Positions 1 to 6,706 of a DNA stretch of 8,474 nt are shown piece after piece (position 1 is the stretch's first letter; each line of letters opens with the position of its first letter). The notes under the pieces were generated by a model. That model worked only from the letters and a program-made list of their open reading frames with translations. It was not told where the DNA came from and did no database searches. Source of the DNA: Candidatus Gastranaerophilales bacterium (GTDB lineage: Bacteria > Cyanobacteriota > Vampirovibrionia > Gastranaerophilales > Gastranaerophilaceae); assembly GCA_944323095.1 (NCBI GenBank), contig CALURE010000063.1:1-8474 (forward strand), written 5' to 3'. The position numbers and the translations under genes were made by a program.

Positions 1-26
1 CTCTTGACTTCTTGACCTCTTGACTT
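1..26. repeat. 8-bp tandem repeat, three units, cut by window edge
   Basis: Three consecutive 8-base units, cttgactt, cttgacct and cttgactt, lie at 3-10, 11-18 and 19-26. The array may continue beyond the left edge. It is pyrimidine-rich on the plus strand and non-coding. The same vocabulary (cttgacctc, then ttgac/tgac, then tccgtc, then tag) occurs in the same order on the complementary strand inside the repeat element at 2941-3301, so this may be the end of a second, diverged copy. Confidence 0.6.
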
Positions 27-44
27 CCGTCTAGCTCAGAAGCG

Positions 45-54
45 CCCCCCCCCC
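45..54. repeat. Homopolymer run of ten C
   Basis: Ten consecutive C (ten G on the minus strand) occur in an otherwise AT-rich intergenic stretch downstream of secA. Such runs are prone to slippage in replication and to sequencing or assembly error. No gene within the window depends on its length. Any role in switching a gene to the left of the window is only a possibility. Confidence 0.7.
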
Positions 55-106
55 GAAGTTTACATTTCTTAATAATCCTTTCATAAATCTTCTCTCCTTT
101 CAATTT

Positions 107-135
107 AAAAAACAGGTTATTATAATTATAACCTG
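107..135 (-). terminator. Intrinsic terminator of secA
   Basis: On the minus strand an 8-bp perfect stem (caggttat at 113-120 pairing with ataacctg at 128-135) with a 7-base AT loop is followed at once by six T (the A run at 107-112). It begins 36 bases after the secA stop codon, the normal place and form for a rho-independent terminator. A cttttg tract on the other side gives it weak potential in the plus direction too. Confidence 0.8.
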
Positions 136-170
136 CTTTTGCAAATTTTTCAAGTTGTGAATTATATATT

Positions 171-2807
171 TTAAGCTATATCTTCATTGGAAGGTCCGAT
201 TACCTGTATTCCAAATTTCGTTCTGAAAAGGTGTTTTACGGTATCGCCTTGAATTTCATACATCATTTTATTGAATAAATCATATGCTTCACGTTTATAT
301 TCAATCAACGGATCTTTCTGACCGTAAGCACGCAGTCCAATGCCGTCTCTCAGCATATCTATATTATGAAGGTGGTCAATCCATTTGTTATCTACAACAC
401 GCAGCAGAATATCTTTTTCAAGATTTCTGATTACATTGTTATCACTAAATGCGACCTGCGGTTCAGCAGCAGGATCATACTGTGAAATTACCTGATTATA
501 GAAATTAATGACTTCTTCTTCGTGCTGCCTGTAAGCGTCAAGCGCTAAAGTTTTCAATTTATCGTAAATCGGCTCAAATCTCAAATTCTGGATATCTGAA
601 ACCTGAATACCAGATAATTGAGGAATAATTGAATGAAGTTCCTTAATCATTGTCTGTAAATCTTCATAGACGTATTCTTCCGGATGAAGCTCAGGAGCAA
701 TATAGCTTCTTAGCAGTCTGTCAATTTCTTTTTCAATCATATAGTAAATATCTTCTGATAGATTTTTTCCGGCAAGAACTTTCCTTCTTTGTGCATAGAA
801 TTTTTCACGCTGAATATTCATTACATCATCATATTCAAGAACTGATTTTCTTATGTCAAAATGATATGTTTCAACTTTCTTCTGAGCGGATTCTATCTGC
901 CTTGTAATAAGAGTATTTTCAATTGCCATATCTTCTTCAACATTAAGCATATTCATTAGCGCCGTAATCTTATCACCGCCGAATATTCTCATCAAATTAT
1001 CTTCAAGAGATAAGAAAAATCTTGTAGAACCCGGGTCGCCCTGACGTGCAGCACGACCTCTTAACTGGTTGTCAATACGACGTGATTCATGACGCTCTGT
1101 ACCAATAACATGAAGCCCGCCGACCTCTACAACTTTTGCATGCTCTGCTTCTGTTATCCCGCGTGCTTCTTTCAAAGCTTTTTCTTTTTCATCCTCATAA
1201 TTCGGGCTGTCAGGTGTTATGCCTTTGCTGTCAAGCATGTCTTTTGCGAGAAATTCTGCATTACCGCCTAACAATATATCTGTTCCGCGCCCTGCCATGT
1301 TCGTAGCTATTGTAACAGCTCCGACACGACCTGCCTGCGCAATGATATAAGCTTCTTTTTCGTGATGTTTGGCATTCAACACGTGATGAGGAATTCCTCT
1401 TTTCTTTAATAATGCCGAAACATATTCGGATTTTTCAATACTGATTGTTCCTACAAGAACAGGCCGCCCGATTTGATGCATTCTTATAATATCTTCAACT
1501 ACCGCATTATATTTTGCACGTTCTGTTTTATAAATTACATCCGGATAATTTATTCTTATATCCGGTTTGTTTGTCGGAATTGCAGTAACTTCAAGATTAT
1601 AAATTTTGCCAAACTCAGCTTCTTCGGTCATTGCAGTACCTGTCATACCTGAAAGTTTCGGGTAAAGCCTGAATAAGTTCTGGAATGTAATACTTGCAAG
1701 AGTCTGGGTTTCATCTTGAATTTTTACACCCTCTTTTGCCTCAATTGCCTGATGAAGCCCGTCAGACCAGCGTCTGCCTTCCATTAATCGGCCGGTAAAC
1801 TCATCAACTATCATAACTTCACCGTTTTTAACAACGTAATCGGTATCTTTTACAAATAATTCCTTAGCCTTAAGAGCCTGCAATAGATGATGTGCATACT
1901 GGGTATTAATATCAAACAAATCTTTAACACCGATTATTTCCTGAGCCCTGTCAATACCGTCTTCAGTCAAAATGATATTTTTATTTTTTTCATCGACCTC
2001 GTAATCTTTAATTTTTTCCAACTGCGGGGCGACTTTGGCCATTAACTGATAAGTTTCAGCTGATTTTTCAAGACGTCCGCTTATAATCAAAGGAGTTCTA
2101 GCCTCATCAATTAAAATACTGTCGACTTCATCGATAATTGCGTAGTTATAAGGTCTTTGAACAAGCATTTCTATACTGCCTGCCATATTATCCCTTAGAT
2201 AATCAAAACCAAACTCATTATTTGTACCATAAGTAATATCGCAGTCATATGCGGCTTTTTTAGCGGCAAAATCATCTGCTGTACGTCCGCCGGAAAGAAT
2301 TACCCCGACAGACAGACCTAAAAATTTATAAATTTTTCCCATCCACTCGCTGTCACGTTTTGCAAGATAATCGTTTACGGTGATAACGTGAACACCTTTA
2401 CCTGTCAAAGCATTCAAATAAGCAGGCAGGGTAGCAACAAGAGTTTTACCTTCACCTGTTCTCATTTCTGCGATATGACCGTTATGAAGAAAATATCCGC
2501 CAACAAGCTGAACATCAAAATGACGCATATTCAAAACACGTTTTCCTGCTTCTCTGACCGTTGCAAAAGCTTCAGGCAAAATTTTATCAAGAGCTTCTTT
2601 TTCCAGTTTTCTGTCAGTCTTAAAATCATTTGATGTCGGACGTTTTGCAAGAATTTCCTTAAACTCGTCAGTTTTTGCTCGCAATTCAGCATCTGTCATC
2701 TGCTCAAACTGGGGTTCAAGAGCATTAATATGGTCAATAATCCCCATAATACTTTTAACTTTTTTTTCGTTAGGATCGCCCAACATCTTTAATAAAAAAC
2801 TCAACAT
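171..2807 (-). CDS. secA: Protein translocase ATPase SecA
   Basis: SecA is the cytoplasmic/membrane-peripheral motor that binds SecYEG and uses ATP hydrolysis to push unfolded preproteins across the inner membrane. At 878 residues it has normal length. Visible motifs are: Walker A MRTGEGKT (115-122), the DEAD-type Walker B IIDEVD (224-229), GMTGTA (387-392), NMAGRGTD (503-510), the motif VI arginine segment QLRGRAARQGD (581-591), and the helical scaffold/wing region from about 630 with VETYHFDIRKSVLEYDDVMN. The C terminus (FGIQVIGPSNEDIA) lacks the Cys/His zinc-binding tail used for SecB contact in proteobacteria, so a SecB-independent protein is likely. Motif VI reads GRAAR where many SecAs have GRSGR or GRAGR. 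The ATG at 2807 is supported by an upstream GAGAGG. The gene has its own promoter and terminator and is probably monocistronic. Confidence 0.98.
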   Translation of the reverse strand: MLSFLLKMLGDPNEKKVKSIMGIIDHINALEPQFEQMTDAELRAKTDEFKEILAKRPTSNDFKTDRKLEKEALDKILPEAFATVREAGKRVLNMRHFDVQLVGGYFLHNGHIAEMRTGEGKTLVATLPAYLNALTGKGVHVITVNDYLAKRDSEWMGKIYKFLGLSVGVILSGGRTADDFAAKKAAYDCDITYGTNNEFGFDYLRDNMAGSIEMLVQRPYNYAIIDEVDSILIDEARTPLIISGRLEKSAETYQLMAKVAPQLEKIKDYEVDEKNKNIILTEDGIDRAQEIIGVKDLFDINTQYAHHLLQALKAKELFVKDTDYVVKNGEVMIVDEFTGRLMEGRRWSDGLHQAIEAKEGVKIQDETQTLASITFQNLFRLYPKLSGMTGTAMTEEAEFGKIYNLEVTAIPTNKPDIRINYPDVIYKTERAKYNAVVEDIIRMHQIGRPVLVGTISIEKSEYVSALLKKRGIPHHVLNAKHHEKEAYIIAQAGRVGAVTIATNMAGRGTDILLGGNAEFLAKDMLDSKGITPDSPNYEDEKEKALKEARGITEAEHAKVVEVGGLHVIGTERHESRRIDNQLRGRAARQGDPGSTRFFLSLEDNLMRIFGGDKITALMNMLNVEEDMAIENTLITRQIESAQKKVETYHFDIRKSVLEYDDVMNIQREKFYAQRRKVLAGKNLSEDIYYMIEKEIDRLLRSYIAPELHPEEYVYEDLQTMIKELHSIIPQLSGIQVSDIQNLRFEPIYDKLKTLALDAYRQHEEEVINFYNQVISQYDPAAEPQVAFSDNNVIRNLEKDILLRVVDNKWIDHLHNIDMLRDGIGLRAYGQKDPLIEYKREAYDLFNKMMYEIQGDTVKHLFRTKFGIQVIGPSNEDIA

Positions 2808-2816
2808 TATAAAATT

Positions 2817-2822
2817 TTCCTC
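2817..2822 (-). promoter_or_regulatory. Shine-Dalgarno site of secA
   Basis: The minus strand reads GAGAGG, then AAAATTTTATA, then the ATG at 2807. The purine core is complementary to the 16S rRNA 3' end, with a slightly long spacing, and supports this start codon. Confidence 0.6.
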
Positions 2823-2832
2823 TCCGTCTGGT

Positions 2833-2860
2833 ATTATATTTATAATACTAACACGGACAA
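2833..2860 (-). promoter_or_regulatory. Sigma70-type promoter of secA, overlapped by an inverted repeat
   Basis: On the minus strand, -35 TTGTCC (2855-2860), a 16-bp spacer and a perfect -10 TATAAT (2833-2838) predict a transcript start near 2826 and a leader of about 19 bases that contains the Shine-Dalgarno site. The -10 box lies within an inverted repeat, gtattata-tt-tataatac at 2831-2848 (8-bp arms). This could be an operator or simply a symmetric AT-rich box. Confidence 0.6.
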
Positions 2861-2940
2861 GAAAAATTTGAATATCTCTTAAGGAAATATTTATTTTTTA
2901 CATAAACCATGTTATTGGAAGTAAATAAGTTTTTACGTTA

Positions 2941-2959
2941 CGCTAAAGTGTACAAAAAA
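2941..2959 (+). repeat. Left terminal inverted repeat
   Basis: This 19-base arm is cgctaaagtgtacaaaaaa. Its only difference from the reverse complement of the right arm (3283-3301) is the T at 2951, which is C in that copy. Confidence 0.8.
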
Positions 2960-2963
2960 TACT

Positions 2964-3010
2964 GTCATTCTGAGCTGTCAGGCGAAAGAATCCAGCTTAT
3001 TCAGAATAAC
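2964..3010. repeat. Imperfect hairpin with a gtcattctgag...gaaagaatcc motif
   Basis: gtcattctga (2964-2973) pairs at 9 of 10 positions with tcagaataac (3001-3010), and gctg (2974-2977) can pair with cagc (2993-2996) after a small bulge. The text gtcattctgag...cgaaagaatcc resembles, from memory, an intergenic repeat common in several unrelated bacterial genomes. This was not verified here. Confidence 0.5.
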
Positions 3011-3095
3011 CTATCTTGTGGGAACGCTTCGCTTATCCCATCATACTAGCCGACGGATGTCAGGAAGGCAGGAGGTCAAGCGAATTTAGAGGGTA

Positions 3096-3172
3096 AGAAG
3101 ATAGGAAGCTTGGAAGGTAAGCCATTTACATTAAAAAGCCTATCTTCTAATCCTCCTACCCTCCTATCTTCT
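3096..3172. repeat. Inverted and direct repeats of agaagatagg
   Basis: agaagatagg at 3096-3105 is perfectly inverted as cctatcttct at 3139-3148, and that arm is repeated directly at 3163-3172. Related cctatct or cctatcc strings occur at 3010 and 3330. The copies lie within the inverted-repeat element or just outside it and suggest growth by short duplications. Confidence 0.65.
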
Positions 3173-3191
3173 GATAAGCCCCTATCTCTAA

Positions 3192-3214
3192 CTCTCTCCC
3201 CAAAGGGGCGAGAG
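3192..3214. repeat. GC-rich REP-like hairpin
   Basis: ctctc-t-cccc-aaa-gggg-c-gagag forms a 5+4-bp stem with one internal mismatch and a three-base loop. This is much stronger than expected in the AT-rich surroundings. No T run follows on either strand, so it is not a classical terminator. Confidence 0.6.
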
Positions 3215-3282
3215 GACTATATTCCCCTCCCTGATTAGGGAATTGTAACCCATCCTAACCTTCCCTATTTAGTGAAGGAAAC

Positions 3283-3301
3283 TTTTTTGTGCACTTTAGC
3301 G
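3283..3301 (-). repeat. Right terminal inverted repeat
   Basis: This 19-base arm, ttttttgtgcactttagcg on the plus strand, is the inverted partner of 2941-2959 with one mismatch. Confidence 0.8.
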
Positions 3302-3347
3302 CACCGAAAACAGCCTGCCTTCTTGCCTTCCTATCCTCTGTTTGCTC

Positions 3348-3371
3348 TTTTCCTCTCTCAAGAGAGGAAAA
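3348..3371 (-). terminator. Perfect hairpin downstream of the 554-residue gene
   Basis: ttttcctctc (3348-3357), loop tcaa, gagaggaaaa (3362-3371) is a 10-bp perfect inverted repeat. It begins 17 bases past the stop codon of the gene at 3389-5053. On the minus strand it is followed by aaaag-type rather than T-rich sequence, so it lacks the U tract of a standard terminator. It may act as a 3'-end stabilising stem or a poor terminator, or be part of the repeat-rich spacer. Confidence 0.4.
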
Positions 3372-3388
3372 AATACCAATAACATATG

Positions 3389-5053
3389 TTATGTACTGAA
3401 CATAGTAAATACTTTTTCAACGTTTTTGCTTATGAGATTTTTAACCGTATCATATTCCGTTGTCAAAGCAGAAAGTTCTGTATCAATATTTTTCATCTTT
3501 AATTCAAGAGTTTGTTCTTTGTAATCTAATTTACCTTTTTTAATATTATATTCAGCCTCAGCCCGTGCAATAGCATCATCATCCTGAACTTCTGCCACAT
3601 GTCCGTTCAGTGTATAGTGGTCTGAATAAAAATATCCGTCGGTATTCAATGAATGTATAAATAACTGTCCGTTTTTCAAAGCGTAGTTAAGATATTCTTC
3701 ATCTGTAACTTTTTGCTGCATCATCTCGTCTGTAGAACAACCGTATGTACATATATTATTATAAATCTGGCTGTAAAAATCTCCATTTAACAAATCAGTA
3801 TCAGTAACACTGGCACTAGGCTTTACAATAAACTGATAATCCAGATTTTCGGTAAATAATGTACTTTTACTTGGATTGTCTTTATCTACATAAAGACCGG
3901 TATCATAACCATCTATATTAACAGCAAATGAAGTAATATATGACAAAAGCATATTTGTAATACTTACAGAAGAAACACTACCTGTTGTAGTTATATGAAA
4001 AGAATCTTTTGTCGCATTAATAGTTGCAGATGTGTTACGCGAATTAAATGGTGTAGATGAAACTGATACTGCATTATTTAATATTGCTTCATTAACCGCA
4101 TTATATGCCTGATCTAAAGCGCTGTTTGATGCACCATCAACATACAAACCTTTGTAATTCGGGCTGCCGTTTTCTTGCCCACCGAGTAATTTATCAATTT
4201 CGTCCAAGATTTTTTTAGCATACTCGGTATAAAAATGCGCTGAATCAATATTATAACCTGTTAAAACATAATTTCCACTAAGCAGATCTCCAAGAGTGAG
4301 ATTTTTTGCAGTTTCTTCATCCAGAACATTACCATCTTTTGTAATTGTAAATTCATTGCTCTCACAATTAACAAGTGTATCAGTATAAGTTTTACCTAGA
4401 GTTGTAAATAAATCTGAAATCTTATATGTATGATACGGATCACCTGAAGAAGGTGTGGTGGTAGCTTCTTTTAAATAAGAAATAAATGAATTTGTATTAA
4501 ATACATTGGCAGTAGATTTATCCAGTAATTCACCTCCAATACCGGAGCTAGGTCTATAACCATTGGATGACTGAATACTATTTATAGTATCAACAGAAAT
4601 TTGATTTTGAACACCTAATTGATACAGAAATGCAGCAAAAGATCCATCCGTCTGACAATTTCCTGTAATATTACCGGCCGAATCAGTAATATAAAACGTC
4701 TGACTCCCTGTCGGATCACCGTTTTCATTAATAATACCGGCTTCCAATGCTGCCTTAAACATTGACTCAGAAAGCACAATTTTACCTGTTGAATCTGTCA
4801 ACATATATGCATTATATTCGTTTATTGTCGACGGTGTCATCATTGCCGCATAAGATAAATTATATACATCATTATCTGCCGTATCCCAGACAAGTTTCGT
4901 TGCATTAAGCGAATTTTGGTACTCCTCGGATACTTTTTGCAAATCACGGGTAACAGAAAGTTTGTCCTGCGCTATCTGCATTGATTCAAATTCGCAGTTC
5001 ATCTTTCTTGCTGTTATGGCTAAAAATCTTGCTTGTGAGGCCGCCAATCCCAT
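3389..5053 (-). CDS. Lineage-type protein with helical ends and a variable Ser/Thr/Asn-rich centre, function unknown
   Basis: This is a 554-residue protein of unassigned function. It begins MGLAASQARFLAITARK, a start I associate with a family abundant in gut Gastranaerophilales. Residues about 1-60 look helical. The centre is rich in Ser, Thr, Asn and Asp and probably beta. The last 65 residues are strongly heptad-like (KLDYKEQTLELKMKNIDTEL, then a VEKVFTMF ending). There is no signal peptide. This layout of paired helical termini round a variable middle recalls flagellin, hook-associated or type III-secreted filament proteins, but that is analogy only. An in-frame TTG at 5074 would add MKGKFTS. 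The ATG at 5053 is preferred because AAAGGAAA, encoded in that extension, then serves as its ribosome-binding site and the family start is matched. It sits between phage-like genes and secA and is probably a host gene. Confidence 0.8.
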   Translation of the reverse strand: MGLAASQARFLAITARKMNCEFESMQIAQDKLSVTRDLQKVSEEYQNSLNATKLVWDTADNDVYNLSYAAMMTPSTINEYNAYMLTDSTGKIVLSESMFKAALEAGIINENGDPTGSQTFYITDSAGNITGNCQTDGSFAAFLYQLGVQNQISVDTINSIQSSNGYRPSSGIGGELLDKSTANVFNTNSFISYLKEATTTPSSGDPYHTYKISDLFTTLGKTYTDTLVNCESNEFTITKDGNVLDEETAKNLTLGDLLSGNYVLTGYNIDSAHFYTEYAKKILDEIDKLLGGQENGSPNYKGLYVDGASNSALDQAYNAVNEAILNNAVSVSSTPFNSRNTSATINATKDSFHITTTGSVSSVSITNMLLSYITSFAVNIDGYDTGLYVDKDNPSKSTLFTENLDYQFIVKPSASVTDTDLLNGDFYSQIYNNICTYGCSTDEMMQQKVTDEEYLNYALKNGQLFIHSLNTDGYFYSDHYTLNGHVAEVQDDDAIARAEAEYNIKKGKLDYKEQTLELKMKNIDTELSALTTEYDTVKNLISKNVEKVFTMFST

Positions 5054-5171
5054 TGATGTAAACTTTCCTTTCAATTTATCTTAGTAACCGTACATGTCTG
5101 TTAATCGTATTGACGGCATTTTCAGAATAAAACTTTAAATCATTTAAATATTATATTAAGATTTGTTTACA
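5054..5171 (-). promoter_or_regulatory. AT-rich spacer: leader of the 554-residue gene and likely phage/host boundary
   Basis: The spacer runs from the stop of the 76-residue gene to the chosen start of the 554-residue gene. On the minus strand it holds a TATAAT (5150-5155) without a convincing -35, a weaker TTAACA/TAAGAT pair 15 bases apart nearer the gene, and the AGGAAAG ribosome-binding site. No clear terminator follows the 76-residue gene. If the phage-like block ends here, one attachment site should lie in this stretch, but no matching repeat was found in the window. Confidence 0.35.
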
Positions 5172-5402
5172 TTATTTTAAATCTATCAAAAGGTCATAGA
5201 TTTTATCAATTTTGTCTTTTACTTCCGTAAACTGATCCTTCAAATCAATAAAACTGTGTATTGTAACAAATTTTTCTTCAATTTCTTCAATAATTTCTCT
5301 GTGTTTTTTCTCAAGCTGTTCCGGAGTTACGAAAATCTTCTGCTGCACAAAAAACATTAAAACAACAATTATTATCGGTGAATATTCTATAATTTTTTCC
5401 AT
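5172..5402 (-). CDS. Small single-pass membrane protein with coiled coil, phage-associated
   Basis: This 76-residue protein has an N-terminal hydrophobic segment at residues about 8-19 (SPIIIVVLMFFV), then a charged, heptad-rich helix from about 28 to the end containing LEKKHREIIEEIEEKF and VKDKIDKIYDLLIDL. This is the form of small phage membrane proteins with a short anchor and a coiled-coil tail, such as XhlA-like lysis accessories, though no family can be named with confidence. It starts 12 bases after the terminase stop with a good AAAGGA site, so it is co-transcribed with the terminase. Its role in lysis, superinfection exclusion or anchoring of another protein is undetermined. The start is well supported. 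Confidence 0.8.
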   Translation of the reverse strand: MEKIIEYSPIIIVVLMFFVQQKIFVTPEQLEKKHREIIEEIEEKFVTIHSFIDLKDQFTEVKDKIDKIYDLLIDLK

Positions 5403-5414
5403 AATATCCTTTCG

Positions 5415-6704
5415 TTAAAGTGTTATCGGCCAGTAAAAATCAACAAGATATGATGCTGCATCCATAGGATGCGACAAAAATTTAAGTTCTTTTGACTGCT
5501 TTATCTGCTGGTAAGTCGGAATATCAATACGCGATGAACCTTCTTTGTATTTAAGGTTATAAATATTATAAAGAAGTTTTTCACATTTTTTATCAACAAA
5601 CAGACAGACCTCGCCGTCTGCAGAGCGGACTTTTGCATTAAATGCCATTATCCTGTTTTTTATAGGCGGATTAAATGCTTTTATTTGAATATCAACATCG
5701 TAGCCGTATTGAAGGAGTTTTTTCTTTATTATTACATAATTCGTATATTCACTTGTACAGCTTCTGTTATCGCCTGATGCATCGCCGTTTACGATAATTC
5801 CGCCTTTATGTTTCGGGTAGCGTCTGAGAAATTCATCACAAGCCTTTGCGGTTGTAGTATTTTCCATTGCAATTTCGTCAAAATAAAAAACTTTATCATC
5901 AGTTTTATGAGCAAAAACCCAGCACATAGGGTCAACGTTAAAGTCGCAGGAAATATGCAAATCCATATCAGGCTGATATGTAATATCTTTTATATTTGCA
6001 TCAGTAAAATCTTTTATTACAAGTCCGTTATTGTATTCCCCGTTCTGAGCAAGAACAAAAATGTTGTAATACTGTTCATCATATATTTTCTTTAATTCTT
6101 CACAAAAACCTTCCGGCAAATATATATTCTGGGTTGTCGGCGCCGTAATAAATCTGTAATTCGGCGCAGGATTTTCTACGAATGTTTTATAAATCCAGCC
6201 CCTTTGAAATTCCGGATTTGTATGCCCGAATATTCTGTATTTAAAATTTTTCCAGACTTTTTTAACTCTCTGACGCATACGCCCGAGAAGCATTTTAAAT
6301 GTGTCATAAGGAACATCTGACATTTCCTCAATTTCCACAAAGCCAAGGTTTAATGATTTTAATTTGTTCGGTTCGTCAAAATGTCTGAAAAGGATTTCCG
6401 AACCGTTTTTAAAAGTCAGTTTTTGCAGAGTTGATGACCATTCATAATCCTTGCCGTCAATAAAACCAAAATTTTCCAGATGTTCAAAGTAAGTCTGCAG
6501 TGTAGTATCTCTGACAAGTGTATAAGTTTGTGCACCGACAAGTCCACGGACACCGGGGAATTTTAATGCAAGCAAAATACCCAGAAGCGAGCCTGCAAAA
6601 GTTTTCCCCGAGCCGTAGCCTCCCTGATATACTGCAACATCCAGTGTATAATCATGCGGAATTTCTAAAAATTCCCTCTGAGCCTTTAATAATTTATATA
6701 ACAT
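5415..6704 (-). CDS. terL: Phage terminase large subunit (packaging ATPase/nuclease)
   Basis: TerL is the motor that pumps phage DNA into the empty prohead and cuts the concatemer. The 429 residues hold both domains. The ATPase shows Walker A GGYGSGKT (28-35), a Walker B/catalytic glutamate segment LGFVEIEE (120-127) and the coupling motif GHTN (160-163). The RNase H-like nuclease shows DFNVDP (first Asp 254), an acidic YFDEIA segment (Glu 277), NGDASG (Asp 308) and the terminal HPMDAASY with Asp 415. All expected acidic residues are present, so the protein appears intact. The length is ordinary for the family. It starts two bases after the stop of the 38-residue gene, with only a weak ribosome site, suggesting translational coupling. 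Unusually, no portal or capsid gene follows; the next gene is a 76-residue membrane protein and then a probable host gene. Confidence 0.95.
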   Translation of the reverse strand: MLYKLLKAQREFLEIPHDYTLDVAVYQGGYGSGKTFAGSLLGILLALKFPGVRGLVGAQTYTLVRDTTLQTYFEHLENFGFIDGKDYEWSSTLQKLTFKNGSEILFRHFDEPNKLKSLNLGFVEIEEMSDVPYDTFKMLLGRMRQRVKKVWKNFKYRIFGHTNPEFQRGWIYKTFVENPAPNYRFITAPTTQNIYLPEGFCEELKKIYDEQYYNIFVLAQNGEYNNGLVIKDFTDANIKDITYQPDMDLHISCDFNVDPMCWVFAHKTDDKVFYFDEIAMENTTTAKACDEFLRRYPKHKGGIIVNGDASGDNRSCTSEYTNYVIIKKKLLQYGYDVDIQIKAFNPPIKNRIMAFNAKVRSADGEVCLFVDKKCEKLLYNIYNLKYKEGSSRIDIPTYQQIKQSKELKFLSHPMDAASYLVDFYWPITL

Positions 6705-6706
6705 AA

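Larger units (their letters stand above)
2941..3301. mobile_element. 361-bp non-coding element with 19-bp terminal inverted repeats (MITE-like)
   Basis: The left end cgctaaagtgtacaaaaaa (2941-2959) and the right end ttttttgtgcactttagcg (3283-3301) are inverted repeats matching at 18 of 19 positions. No convincing reading frame lies between them. The interior holds several palindromes: gtcattctga/tcagaataac arms at 2964-3010, agaagatagg/cctatcttct at 3096-3148 (10 bp perfect), and ctctc-t-cccc-aaa-gggg-c-gagag at 3192-3214. It also has purine/pyrimidine-rich tracts and a second cctatcttct at 3163-3172. No target-site duplication is obvious at the borders. Size, termini and lack of genes fit a miniature inverted-repeat or other non-autonomous element. 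Movement by a transposase supplied elsewhere is inferred, not shown. It fills most of the 581-bp gap between the 554-residue gene and secA. Confidence 0.6.

Noticed and set aside
1..26. CRISPR-like array
   Set aside because: The units are 8 bases in direct tandem, with no spacers and no cas genes.
650..2633. Open frames on the plus strand within secA
   Set aside because: They lie wholly opposite a well-conserved secA frame, have no ribosome sites or recognisable domains, and are chance antisense frames.
2941..3301. Insertion sequence carrying a transposase
   Set aside because: At 361 bp with no coherent frame it cannot encode a transposase, so at most it is non-autonomous.
3342..3524. 60-residue plus-strand frame at the end of the 554-residue gene
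   Set aside because: It overlaps the conserved C-terminal coiled-coil coding sequence on the other strand and starts in repeat DNA. No supporting signal was found.
5054..5074. TTG start for the 554-residue protein
   Set aside because: The extra seven codons contain the AGGAAAG that serves as ribosome site for the ATG at 5053, and the family-like start is MGLAASQAR.
5054..5171. Attachment site marked by a tRNA gene
   Set aside because: No tRNA-like cloverleaf and no matching direct repeat elsewhere in the window could be seen.
5172..5402. Classical holin
   Set aside because: There is only one short membrane segment and a long charged coiled coil, and no endolysin gene nearby in the window.
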